Under the pieces are notes generated by a model, which did no database searches, had not been told where the DNA came from, and was given only the letters and a program-made list of their open reading frames with translations. Source: Thysanoteuthis rhombus (Eukaryota; Mollusca; Cephalopoda; Oegopsida; Thysanoteuthidae). From it: a stretch of 64,000 nucleotides of DNA. Made by a program: the position numbers and the translations under genes. The stretch spans positions 8,143,850-8,207,849 of the forward strand of contig OY735212.1 of NCBI GenBank assembly GCA_963457665.1, written 5' to 3'. This document shows positions 44,852-55,811 of this stretch, piece by piece (the stretch's first letter is position 1; each line of letters opens with the position of its first letter).

Positions 44852-45857
44852 TTGACCTTTCCTTTGACCCCTGGCTCGTACATCTATGTGCGGACATTCA
44901 GGGCAATGTATACTTGTATACTTACATCATTATGTCTACACAGGGAGGGTGCTGCTTATTACGCCAAGGTAGGCAATTGCCTAGGGTGCAGACCTCAGAG
45001 GGGCGGAGTACTACTTTGATGTGCCTGGAATTGAAACCTACGTAAGACGTTTTCAACTCTGTTTCTAGTCATTTCTTCTGTTTGACTGTAAGCAGAATAT
45101 TGTGTGAATATCGGTACAGTTCGGCGTCTCACATACTTATCATCGCAATTTGAAACGTATTTTGCAGTTTCGAGAATTCTTTTTATTTTTTTTCCCTACA
45201 AAACATCTTTAAAAAAATCGAAGTTGGCAATTTTTGGGAGCTCAGGGCGGGTGCAAGCTGGTAGCCTTGCTTTGGGTACAAAATAGTCAGGCACCTGCAC
45301 CGTGTATGCATAATTGAGAAAAATGCGCAATAGAGAATATGTGTCCTATTTTAAGCACTGTAATTCGCTCAATGCTTTGCTATGCACGTATTCACACGCG
45401 TGTACGTGCGAGTCTGCCTTCGTATATGTGTTTGTGTGCTTTTGTGTGAGTGTGTGTGTATGTGTGTAGCATATGTATACGTGCTGGATAATGTGTGTGT
45501 GCTTAGATGTGTGTGATTTAGTGTGTGACGAATAGCAAATATAATTAAGGGTGTCATTGATACTCCTTACGGCTCACTTTTAACAGTGACAAATTCGAGG
45601 AAATTTCCCAATACACCAAACACAAGTCGAATGATTTGATTGAATCAAAAACTTTGAAGAAAAACGAAACAGATCTCAAAAATCCCCAATCAAATATAAA
45701 TGAAATCTAATGAATCGATAAAGCAAAGGCAAAGGCAGAGTCAAATCAAATTTGAAAGAAGGAATTAAGGTCGTGAACAAAAAATACAACGAACGGCAGT
45801 GGCTGTATTTAATATAGTTGATACTTAGACTTAACCATTAATGCAATTTTAGATTTA
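44852..45857. other. No gene recognised; GT-rich tract
   Basis: GGCAATTGCCTAGGGTGC near 44,969 resembles a MITE end. 45,380-45,530 is GT-rich degenerate microsatellite. Otherwise unassigned. Confidence 0.4.
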
Positions 45858-46250
45858 AACAAGGCTGACTGCTGCAGGGTAAAACTCCACACCCACTCCT
45901 AGTCCAACAGAAGATGATTACTGCAACTTCGATAGTGTATGCGTAATAAATAAAAATTTACAAAAAACGTATGTTTTATGTATAAATGCATGTATTTTTC
46001 AGAATGAAATAAGCCTATGCATATCTGTGCATTAGCATCTAAAACTTACCAATTTGACCAAGTCAATTAGGCAGCCTCCTGAAAATCTTGAGTTCAAATC
46101 ACGGTAGGGGAATGTATATCTTACAAATCGGTTTGCATCCCTCATTTTGGTAAGGATTGTTCTTGTTGCATTTGTTCTTGTTACGGCAGAAAAATGTCAA
46201 CTCCAGTGACTGAGTTTGACAATAGCAATGGTTCCTCTGCTCAAATAATA
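45858..46250 (+). mobile_element. tRNA-derived SINE, type 2
   Basis: TGAAGATGATTAC-like leader (AGAAGATGATTACTGCAA, 45,910), AATGAAATAAGCCTATGC, tRNA-like head CAATTTGACCAAGTCAATTA with B box GAGTTCAAATC (46,090), and tail TTGTTCTTGTTACGGC with GAGTTTGACAAT. Same arrangement as 2,991-3,375. Confidence 0.65.
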
Positions 46251-46617
46251 ATCATGAAAATAAATAAGTTACAGTTGATACAGATGACTGCATTTAGCGG
46301 TCTGTTGACTTTGCTTCAACAGATTGAAACCTCCGTTTGAACAACAGAATCTTATTGAATTGGTTTCATGAGCAATCAAAAAGTACCCAGTTCTGCTTCG
46401 AAGAGTCTTGCAGGAAAAGCTATAGTCAGTAAATCATGGCTTGATTATGCTTTTGCAGGGCCTGTGGTATATGTTATAACGAAGGCACTAAGAATTAAAA
46501 AAAGTACACGTAAAAATTAAAGCATAATTTTGTACTTATTTAGGTAATTTATGAATGAGTTATATCATTCGGAACTCTATTTGAAATGATCTCCAATATG
46601 ATATAGAAAATGTATCA
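46251..46617. other. No gene recognised
   Basis: AT-rich, no motif-bearing frames. Confidence 0.4.
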
Positions 46618-46716
46618 CTTGGCTTCGATAGCGTAAATAGAATAAACAGTTAAAGAAAAACGGAACTGCTGCAGGAATCGAACCTGCGATCGATGAGGTA
46701 GCCTCTCCGACGTTAT
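46618..46716 (-). mobile_element. SINE type 1, truncated, reverse orientation
   Basis: On the minus strand it reads ACGTCGGAGAGGCTACC, B box GGTTCGATTCC, then the body CTGTTTATTCTATTTACG. The 5' tRNA half is missing. It is placed head-to-head with the + copy that follows at once. Confidence 0.75.
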
Positions 46717-46900
46717 TTTGGCTTTCGGGTTGTGTAGCTCAACAGGGAGAGCAACGCTACGTTGAAGCCGGTACGTTATTGGTGGTAGGCTCGATTGCTG
46801 GTGCAGCCACATTTTCTATAATAGTTTATTCTATTTATGCTGTCCTGGCCAAATGACCTATTCTCCGTGTAAATAAAGGTAGGTCGTTTCAAACAGGGGT
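46717..46900 (+). mobile_element. SINE type 1, forward copy of inverted pair
   Basis: A-box-like TGTAGCTCAACAGGGAGAGC, CGCTACGTTGAAGCCG, B-box-like GGCTCGATTGC, then the body TAGTTTATTCTATTTATGC. Same type as 16,828 and 62,380. With the reverse copy it makes an inverted repeat with arms of about 85-90 bp and a spacer of about 40 bp. Confidence 0.75.
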
Positions 46901-48414
46901 TCAAATAATATATCACATTCATAGATATTCTGTAGGATCAATTATCAATTTCTGTCGTGAAGTGATTAGATGATTCATTTTGCTAAACAGCCAGGTAATA
47001 TGAAAAATAGATCTGACATTCAAGTAATGGCATTACTTCGTTTCCGTTTTGTTTTTCGTGCAGTAGCCATGACTTCAGTTTCAAATACTTTTGTAATTAG
47101 GCGTCGGACAGGAATTTCATAGATATCATACTTGCATTATTCAACGTGAAAAAATACTAACCCTAATGAAAAGCGATAATTGGCTAAAATCGATAACCAG
47201 TCGTTCAGAAAAGTTGTAGGCATTATAGTATTATAATGACAGAGCAAGGTAATTATCTCCGAACTGGATCCACAGCTTGTGAGTATTTAGATCGGGGCTC
47301 TTGAAATTGCAGGGCGCGTAGCAAATGATACTTTTGCTTCACAGTTAACACGGTGCAGTTGAACACTGAGCACTCTCTAATTTTTCTTGTTTCTACCTAA
47401 TCACGACTGGAATGAATTAAGTAGGTTCTAAAATAGTAAAGCTACTGGGGTAATGAACCCAATTCCCCAACTTTGTAAACATGCCATAATTCGGAATATC
47501 ACAAAAAAGCCTCCAATGCACCCAAGTACTACCGAATGTTCTTCTGGAGGTTTCAACTACACATTCAAATTTGGAATGACTAATTTAGGAATAATTTTAT
47601 ATGAAAAGATCTTGAATGTAATCATGGGAGTCCACCGCCACTTTTTCCGCAGGCAAATGATACATTTCGGGATTATATCCGAGATGTATCTTACTGGGAA
47701 CCCTGTTATGAACGAAGAACAATACCGTCTTTTTATATATGTTTGGTTCACATGAAACAACTGTACATTGCCATTATCCTTCTTAAACTATAAGGTTCCA
47801 GCTTTAAACCACCTTAATCTAGGAGAGAAGGCCTGATACGGGGAGGGGCAAATGCCCCGTTTGCATCCCCCAGTAGACACCCATGTGTAAATGCTAGTTC
47901 CTACGTGGCAAAAGGGGAAGATTTTTGTCGGGGGATATGAAAGGCTATTCCGAAAGAATTTTAAAAAAAAAGCAATGAAAAACAAAAAAAAAAACGCAGT
48001 TGGAAGAAATTAAGGTTATCACGTGTCAGAAGGAAATAAAATTATCAGTAGAAGTTGAGATGTATTCTCTCTCTCTTTATTTTGCCTAGATAACCGTCTT
48101 TATAGGTTTTGTTTTGTGTTACGGAGATTGTCAAAGGGATTGCAGAACAAAATTAAACATGTTTGTATTTGCTAAAAAAAGGATCTGCTCTACAGCACAA
48201 AAAAATGAATAAATAAACGAATAAATAAATTTGAAGCACTCGAAAACAGAGCGTGCACTGATAGGGAGTGTCAGTTTGCAAGTTAATTAGCGAAACCTTG
48301 ACAGAGATTTCCATCATTAGACAAAAATGACACGAACCAAAAATGAAACTACGAAATCAGAAATCAAATATATTGATTCTATTTGATTTGCAAGGAATGA
48401 GCTTTAAACAAGCA
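46901..48414. other. No gene recognised; small MITE-like trace
   Basis: The 100-codon frame 47,453-47,755 (+) has no recognised motif. 47,838-47,885 holds GGGGCAAATGCCCC and CCCAGTAGACACCCATG, similar in style to 35,452-35,640. Confidence 0.35.
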
Positions 48415-48860
48415 GGTCTGGTTAGTAAGTCAATAGAAATCGTCATGGGACTAATGTCTTTTGCCAGCATATTGTTCTGGGGTGATCAATTAAAAAAGGA
48501 AAAAAAGAAATGAATAAATAAATAACTTCTCTCAGCTTTTGTTGCACTGTGATCACGAGAATAAAAACAAAACAAAAACAAACACGAACACAGCTAGATC
48601 AAACAAGGTACCAGTTTAGCATAAACTTACATTGTAACTTGAACCTCCACATAAAGTCCTTTTGGGTCCAGTAATTGAAAAAAAAACCCAAAACGAAGAA
48701 ACTGTTCTTGAATTGCATCCCTCTAACTCCATGGATGCAGCTTGTAGATGCAACACATACATGCAAATATAACCAGCAAGCCAGACTTGAAAACTGATGA
48801 AACCCATATTGGCTGTTTTGTTTACTGATTTGGTTGACAGTTTCCAATAAATTTATCAAC
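48415..48860 (+). repeat. Dispersed repeat R1, near full length
   Basis: GGTCTGGTTAGTAAGTCAAT, ATGTCTTTTGCCAGCAT, GGGGTGATCAATTAAAAAAG, CTTCTCTCAGCTTTTGTTGC, CCAGTTTAGCATAAAC and the 3' half CCTCTAACTCCATGGATGC are in order. Confidence 0.7.
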
Positions 48861-49049
48861 AAAACGAATCTAAAAATTAAGCTGAGCATTCAACTCAGTA
48901 CACAAATACTTGTACGTGTTTGGCAAGAATTTCTAACCTGTGCTTTCTAGCGGAATCTTTTTCTCAGTCTCATCTTTCCTCAGTTATCTTAAATCTTCTC
49001 TCTTAACATTCAACAAGTACACCCAAACAGCCTACCTTGAGATGATCTT

Positions 49050-49905
49050 CCGAAACATGGACTGGGCAAAATAGAGGAATCAAAATAGACGGCAAATACT
49101 TGAGCAACCTTAGATTTACAGACAATATCGTCCTTTTCGCAGAGAACCTACACGACCTCCAACTGATGCTAGATGAACTAAACAAAGAAAGCAAAAAAGT
49201 CGGCCGACACATGAACTTCAGCAAAACAAAAATCATGTGCAACAATGATGTGGAGAATAAGAACATAACTGACAACATAGAAGATGCAAAACTCGACAAA
49301 GTAGACCACTACATCTACCTAGGACAACGAATCTCCATGATACCCTCAAAAGACGAGGAAATCAAGCGAAGAATCACTCTGGAATGGCAAGCCTTAGGCA
49401 GAGCAAGCTCAACTTTCAAAAACTAGACGATCCCAATAATCCTAAAAAGAAGGATATACAACCAATGTATTCTCCAGATAGTCACTTATGAAGTTGAAAC
49501 ATGGAACCTAATCAAGAAACAGACCCATAAACTGAGAAGCAGGAAACGTGCGCATGGAAGAATCATGCCCAACTTTGCATGGAGAGATCACAAGACAGTG
49601 CAGTACATAAGGAAGAAAATGGGAGTCCGAGACATCATAGAAACTATTAAGAAAACAAAAATGGCAATGGGCAGGCAATGTTGCAAGAATGAAATACAAC
49701 CGATGGACATCACAATTCACAACATGGACACCCAGAGATAACATGAGAAATCGAGGACGACAGAACACAAGATGGAGAGATGAACTTGACAAATTCAGGA
49801 AATACTGGTTCCGTGATGCCCATGATAGAGAATTGCAGCGAATACTGGGGAAGGTCTGTGTCCAACGACGGACGTTAAAAGACTAATGATGATGATGATG
49901 ATGAT
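49050..49905 (+). mobile_element. LINE 3' fragment including RT active-site region, RTE-like
   Basis: GIKIDGKYLSNLRFTDNIVL leads into the frame 49,100-49,426 with LHDLQLMLDELNKESKKV, NFSKTKIMCNN, DHYIYLGQRISM and EIKRRITLEWQALGRASST. A stop follows, then out-of-frame ILKRRIYNQC, WRDHKTVQYI and RKYWFRDAHDRE. The copy ends TTAAAAGACTAATGATGATG with a (GAT)n tail. The catalytic FADD reads FTDN. It is the most complete and readable LINE in the window but is 5'-truncated and dead. Confidence 0.88.
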
Positions 49906-50771
49906 GAAAACCATGTCAGAGACACATGATCTTGTGTAGATGCCTTATGATCTAGAATTAATGACAAAAAAAAAAGAGAGCTGCCCAGATGTATGCTAGA
50001 AGCGGTTTAGCTTCTCACAATTATTTCATCGTCCTAAAATAGATACCATTAGAACATGAAGATTATTCCACTATGTATTTAATATTTCATTTTGATTGAA
50101 AAGGTCTAGCTCTTTAATAAGACAGAATTGAAGCAGAATTGAGTTATAACCATAAACTGTATCTCACTTTCAGGGACGAAAGTATTGAGAAAAATAAAGA
50201 GGAAGAAATGTTTCATTTTTGTAACCAAAACTTTCCTCTAACACAAGCTTGCAAGTAGTCTTAATTTATCCATTATTCTTGAAAGTAACCTTGTTTTATC
50301 GTTTGGAGATACAGAAAAAGAAACAAACAGTTGTGTGATGATGACTGGGCGAGTGATTTAATGCCAATTTCAGCTACCAGGACAAGGCCATAGGTTAGTC
50401 ACTTCCGGTATCAGACCGAGGCTAAGAGTCAGCGTACCTATTTCCTTTTATATCAAATTCAATATATAGGGACATTTAATGAGCGTTACACTTATAAAGA
50501 TCGAGTGACAACAAGTCACTTCAAATCCACTGCCTCAGAATTTAGGCTGACCTCAACAGTGCTGTGATCCCCTCGTTCCAATTTTACTCTGCATTTCTAA
50601 GTGATCAAACGTCTTTGCAAAATTATTTGGGACCTTTCGCAGTGCTCCTGTAGTTATGGGTATGACTATCATCCTCATATCTGATGAGAGCATTTTAATT
50701 TCAATTTAGTAGGAGCATTCTAAATTCCTTGAATATCTTACTTTTTTCAATTTTCGAAAACAACTTTTGTA
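49906..50771. other. No gene recognised
   Basis: No frame with a motif and no matched repeat. Confidence 0.4.
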
Positions 50772-50965
50772 TACGAGGTCTGTCCGGAGAGTATCCAACC
50801 ATTTAATGTTGGCGAAAAAAATAACCTCCTGGGGGTAACTACATCTTATTCTCCTTCAAAATACTCCCCGTGTGACCTCATCAACTTATCCAAGCATCAC
50901 TTCACTTTCAAAACAGTAGGCAAAGTCCTCTTACGGGATTTCCATTTGTTACATTGTTACGTTTT
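50772..50965 (-). mobile_element. Mariner-like transposon end, decayed
   Basis: Minus-strand translation just inside the terminus gives CLDKLMRSHGEYFEGE, resembling the C-terminal W..C....GEYFEG signature of mariner-family transposases. It lies next to an end that starts TACGAGGTCTGTCCGGAGAG after a TA. A stop and the lack of upstream catalytic motifs show a remnant. I did not find the other terminus. Confidence 0.5.
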
Positions 50966-52454
50966 CCTTAATTTCGCCCATGGATTGAAATCTTTTCGGG
51001 AAGAGCCGAAAGTTGAATGAAGCCAAATGTGAAGAATTACTTGCTCAGTCATTGTGGAAGAAACTGTCACACAGTATATAAGTACACTCAATGGCGATCT
51101 ATTACCGGCTGAGTGCCGACACACCGTTAGTTGAATACTGAATATAAACCTTGAAGAACCAAAGTGGTTAGAGTAACAGACTGAGTAGGTAAATAACTAA
51201 TGTTGCAGTTACAGCGGCTTTTACAGGTATAAAAGTTGTCAGATTCTTGTAATTACCATTTTGAGAGATTTACATACTTTTATATCTAGAAGCGATGGTG
51301 CACTAAGTGATAACAATAAGCTTCAAAGAATCCCCCGAGGTGCTTTAGCAAATGATCTACTCCATGTTGAATATTCTTATTGATCAATTCAAAATGATTT
51401 TTGTTCGCTCTAAAGAAAAATAATCATACCGCAGACATAAGAATTACAATACATTGCCAGGTTTTAAATTTTCTAAAAAGTATAAAATCTGAAGCATCTT
51501 CAAATTCTTTTTCAGTCGTTTCCTGTTACTTGTTTCAGCACAGTTTTATTTCTTACCTGTCATTCCACGAAAGAATTGGAAAAAATCCTGGATAAAGAAT
51601 CACTCACCTGAAATGAAAAGAAGAAAAAAGAATTAAGTATGAATTGTTCTTAAAATTTGCACAACAGTTTTTTTTTTCACATGTATATTACAAACGTACA
51701 AGCAAAAATCCGTGCGAAAGTTGAATAACGGTATAAGAATATTTGCATATCAGCATTCATTCTTTCTAATAACAAGAAAAAGAACAGAATTTCTCTCAAA
51801 CCTGCAACGTTGTTTGCACAAATGATTGAAATAAAAAGAATAACGTAAAGCTGTTAAGAGATAAAAAGAATATAAGAAAATGGATAGAGTGGCTAGTATT
51901 CCACGTGTTCCCCATAAGTTATTGGTCATAACTCTTTGCCAAAGGTATGAAATGTTAACAGAATGTTGAGCTTTTTGAATTTTTCTCGAGTCACTTTTTT
52001 TATATAGAAAACTCGAAAAAAGTAATTATATGGCATAGTGAGACGTAGAAAAAAAATCAAAAGAGATTCCCTCTTCCTTCGCTCATTCTCTTTCCATCCT
52101 TTCTTTCCAGAATTTTTTCTGAACAAAAATCTTTTTGGCATTGATAAAACTGTAAAATTTGTTCGCTGTTTAAAGAGATGATCATCTAATGAATGGGCAG
52201 TACTTCAAAGTCCTTATTTGGGGCCATCTCCAAACCAATGTATATATATTCAGATTAGACAGTATCAAGGAAAACATTTATTATAATCATTGATAATATT
52301 ATCAAAAGGTTATTGTTATCGAAACCAGTCACTCTAAAAATCTGTATTTAAAATGAATTGGAAATTCATATGAATTTTATATTGATTTTATTGTTTAATG
52401 TCGTCTATAATAATTAATCTATTGCCATGAAGTAATGAACTCCTAACGATGAGT
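50966..52454. other. No gene recognised
   Basis: Mostly AT-rich. Open frames at 51,401 (+) and 51,926 (-) show no motif. Confidence 0.4.
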
Positions 52455-53045
52455 GTGCATTTTATGAGCATACCAAGGGAAATTATGAATCACTCATATA
52501 TGCTGCTACTTAACCTCGTAAATTAGGCAGTGGTGTGGATAAAATTGAGTTACTCAGATGAAAACCCTACCAGCATAAGGTGAGCAATGAAATGCTGACC
52601 AAAAAACATGTTCTGGTTATTCACTCAATAGAAGTCGCCACTTGACACCGTATTTAGGCAGCATGCTGTGTTGGGGGTAATCAATTAAAAAAATGAAAGG
52701 AGTGATCGATGAATAAATTACTTTTCTCACCTTTTGTTGGACAGTGATCCCTAAAAAGTCTAAATGTTTTGGGGAAAAAAACAAGCATGAATACTTCTGG
52801 ACCCAACTAAGGGACCAAATTAGAACAAACATTGTAAATCCCGGGTAATTTTCAACAAACAAAAAAGCGTTCTCCGTACATATTAAGGGAAGTGTGTGTT
52901 CAAAATTTCAAATTTCTTCTAGGTTAAGCGAATTCCAAATACATAGGCATATAGACACAAATAAACGTCAGCACACATGACAAAGGTAAACCTAGCAACA
53001 GTGTTTAAACTGCCCTGCTGTTTATAGCGGTATTTGATAATAATG
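52455..53045 (+). repeat. R1 composite repeat, variant 3' half
   Basis: The left part GGGAAATTATGAATCAC matches 5,030. The centre TCTGGTTATTCACTCAATAG, GGGGGTAATCAATTAAAAAA and CAACTAAGGGACCAA is R1. The right part GTGTGTGTTCAAAA, TTTCTTCTAGG and CCTAGCAACAGTGTTTAAAC matches 5,300-5,440. It is the most complete copy of the variant subtype. Confidence 0.6.
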
Positions 53046-53298
53046 TATATGCATACATACATATATGAATGATACAGATCAGGTTAGCAATATAGCATAA
53101 TATAAACCAATGTCTGATGTGTGATGGGTTTATTTCATAGAGTGCTCGATACATTCAACTTTATACTTCGAAAGACAAGTTGTTCTAGAGTAGAACTGGA
53201 AATATATCATAGGATGTGGATTCGCTACACAAACAAGTTCATGTTGCGGCCCAGAGAGAACAGAAACATAAATTTGTTTGTGTAGGGAATTCTAATCC

Positions 53299-53300
<2 letters not shown>

Positions 53301-53355
<55 letters not shown>
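53301..53355. repeat. (TA)n microsatellite
   Basis: About 27 TA units. Confidence 0.95.
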
Positions 53356-53356
<1 letters not shown>

Positions 53357-54298
53357 CTATCAATATAAATTTATCAAATTAATTTTGCTTAATGGTATCA
53401 GCCGGTTAATGTTATCTAAAAGACACTCTCCACACCGATCGCAATAAGCAGTTTCCCTACATATTTGTACGTTGTCTCATGATGAGCAAGGGACAATGTT
53501 CATTATCGAGAAATTACGTAGAATATACAATTAGAATCATTCATGGATCAATGGCGAAAAGTCATTTGCAACAAGAAAGTTCATTTTTTGTATGAATATA
53601 GGAAGTATTTTACACACCCTACGTATGTATGTATATAGATATAAACAACTGTACGTTGGCTGGTAGATATAGATAAGCGCAAAACAAGAAAATAATGCTC
53701 TTCAGAAAGGAATTAGTCCAATCTTCCAAATCTTTGCCATGAACCAAAAACTATTAAAACATGTGACACAGTTTAGGGACTAATTAGTAAGTGATTGGCT
53801 TGCAAAAACATAATTGACTTTATCACTGGTAAAAATCAATTGGACCATTCTAATTGGATCAGTTTTGCCAATTAGCTGCAAAATTTCCAAGTAAGACTGA
53901 TATTGATTTATCCAAACACGAATCATTATTTTAGTTGCTAATAGCGTGACATTTCCACTAGTTAATACTTTTCACTTTTCTTTGAATATTACCATTAAGT
54001 AGGGTAATAAATAGAGATCTTTACAGAAAGGTCTGCTAGCATATACTCCTTGCGATAAAACCCAGGCAAACATCACGATGATGATAGTAAAGATATATCT
54101 ATTTTTAAAATGTTAATTAAGCTTGGTTTGATTGGGGAACGGGGGTAGATGGTCCCCTCTCTGGATCCACGCCCGGATAAAAATGAGGAGCAGTATGACT
54201 GTTTAGCAGCTGAACTATAGAATGCAATGGAGCAACTGGGATAAGTAAACCTGGTCACTTCAAAATCGAGAGAGGCATATTTTTAAGAAGAAAAACGA
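53356..54298. other. No gene recognised
   Basis: AT-rich. Near 54,130-54,178, GGGGGTAGATGGTCCCC with TCCACGCCCG has a MITE-like look, but no pair of ends was found. Confidence 0.4.
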
Positions 54299-54760
54299 GG
54301 TCTAGCTAGTCACTCTAAAGAAACTATCACATGACCAACGTCTTTTGGCAGCATGACATTTTATGCGTGATCAAACAATTACTTCTCTCACTTTTTGTAG
54401 CATCACTAAAGAGTCCAAAGTTAAAAAAAAAACAAAACAAGCTTGACTGCTTCTGGATACAAACTAAGATGCCAACTTAGCGTGAAATTACAGTTGAACC
54501 AAACCCTTAGAAAACTGGGAGGACTCTCAAAGAACAAACAGTTCTCTCTAAACATAATAAGGAATAAATGTTTAAACTTTAAACCCTGTAGCTACATCGG
54601 TGCGACCTGTAAGTGTGATACATGCATGTATACTCTTATAGCCAACGAGGCAGAATCAGTTCAAGACTGAATAAATCTATGTTATCCAATGAACATTTTT
54701 GGTTGATGGCTTCTAATTGTCATTGTAACTGTTGAGGCAATTGAGAGTTCCCCAAAGTAC
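54299..54760 (+). repeat. Dispersed repeat R1
   Basis: GGTCTAGCTAGTCACTC, CACATGACCAACGTCTTTTG, CTTCTCTCACTTTTTGTAGC, ACAAACTAAGATGCCAACTT and the 3' half CCCTGTAGCTACATCGGTG are in order, with a shortened centre. Confidence 0.65.
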
Positions 54761-55194
54761 TCTAGTATATACTTAATTCCCTCAAAGTAGATTACTAGTG
54801 AGCATGACTAAAAGTCAATGATTTAGCACTCTGAAATGACAATCCTTGACAGTGCTACAATGTGCTTCCCCAGTGCATACTAATAAAACTTGATTAAAAC
54901 CTTTCCCAGAGTCCCCGTCTAGCTTATAGACAGTGGAGGTTTCAGGAGATAACCCTGCAAATAGTGACGTAGTGGCAACAGGCCTGGAATGTGCTCTACA
55001 AATGATATCTTGACTTGTTAAAACGACCACATTACTAATAACAGTAAATGAATAGTGAAATTGATTTTTTAAAAAGATTTGATGCTGTTCAGGTTTGTAT
55101 GAAATCAATACATCTGCCTAGAATACATATTCATAAACACGAAATGAAATGAACAAAGTATATGGATTGAATACAAAAATATCAATCAAGCAAA

Positions 55195-55195
<1 letters not shown>
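54761..55195. other. No gene recognised
   Basis: A minus-strand 97-codon frame (55,108-54,815) contains ..PVATTSLFAGLSPETSTVY.. and looks protein-like in composition. I recognise no family and see no supporting structure. Confidence 0.3.

Positions 55196-55240
<45 letters not shown>
55196..55240. repeat. (TA)n microsatellite at the 3' end of PLE1
   Basis: About 22 TA units directly abutting the 3' end of the Penelope-like element that follows on the minus strand. Confidence 0.95.
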
Positions 55241-55241
<1 letters not shown>

Positions 55242-55309
55242 GTGTACTTTAGAGAGTGAGACAGACTCGGGAGTGAAGTTTTTGGTGGTAAGGTTTATTA
55301 ATCCTTATT

Positions 55310-55372
55310 TGTCAATAGTCCATACATGTTTCGAGATTTCTCCCATCATCAGTGGTGCGTGTTGTGTGAGTG
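55310..55372 (-). ncRNA. Candidate type I hammerhead ribozyme in PLE1 3' region
   Basis: On the minus strand CTGATGA (55,352-55,346) is followed by TGGGAGAAATCTC, able to form a four-pair stem II with a GAAA loop. Then comes GAAAC (55,332-55,328), a two-pair stem III (AC/GT with a two-base loop) and A as the cleavage nucleotide (55,323). The next bases TGG pair with CCA just before CTGATGA (stem I). CAA/TTG can extend stem I beyond an internal loop. All invariant core bases are present. Hammerhead motifs with very short stem III are established for Penelope-like elements. Activity is inferred. Confidence 0.6.
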
Positions 55373-55811
55373 TGAATTAAAATGTACCATGTGGAACCAG
55401 AGTCCACTGTCAGCGGCTATGCATTGTGGGTAGGTTTTGTTGTCAGGGCTACAAGAGGCCTCATGCTGAATGTAAGAATGACCAGCAGGTATTGGGATTT
55501 TGGTAAAGCAGCAGCAGTTGGACTTGGGGAGGGCAGAGTGTGTCAAGGTGGGGGGTAGTGTTGGGGAGGTGGGTTTTTTGGTATGTTTGGGATAGTATAG
55601 AAGGAGGGGTGGTGGAGTCAAGGAGCTACATAGGTATCAACCTTAAAAGTTACTGAAGATGTTGCTGAAAGTGTTTTAGCTAAGAATTGGACGGGGGTTG
55701 TAACAGGCTAAGGTGAAGTTTTTCCTATGGGTCTAGGTGACTTTGAAGCTTCCATTATTGAGTGTGTCTAAGATGTGGGTGTGAGGATATTAATGGTAGG
55801 ATTTGTGTGTA

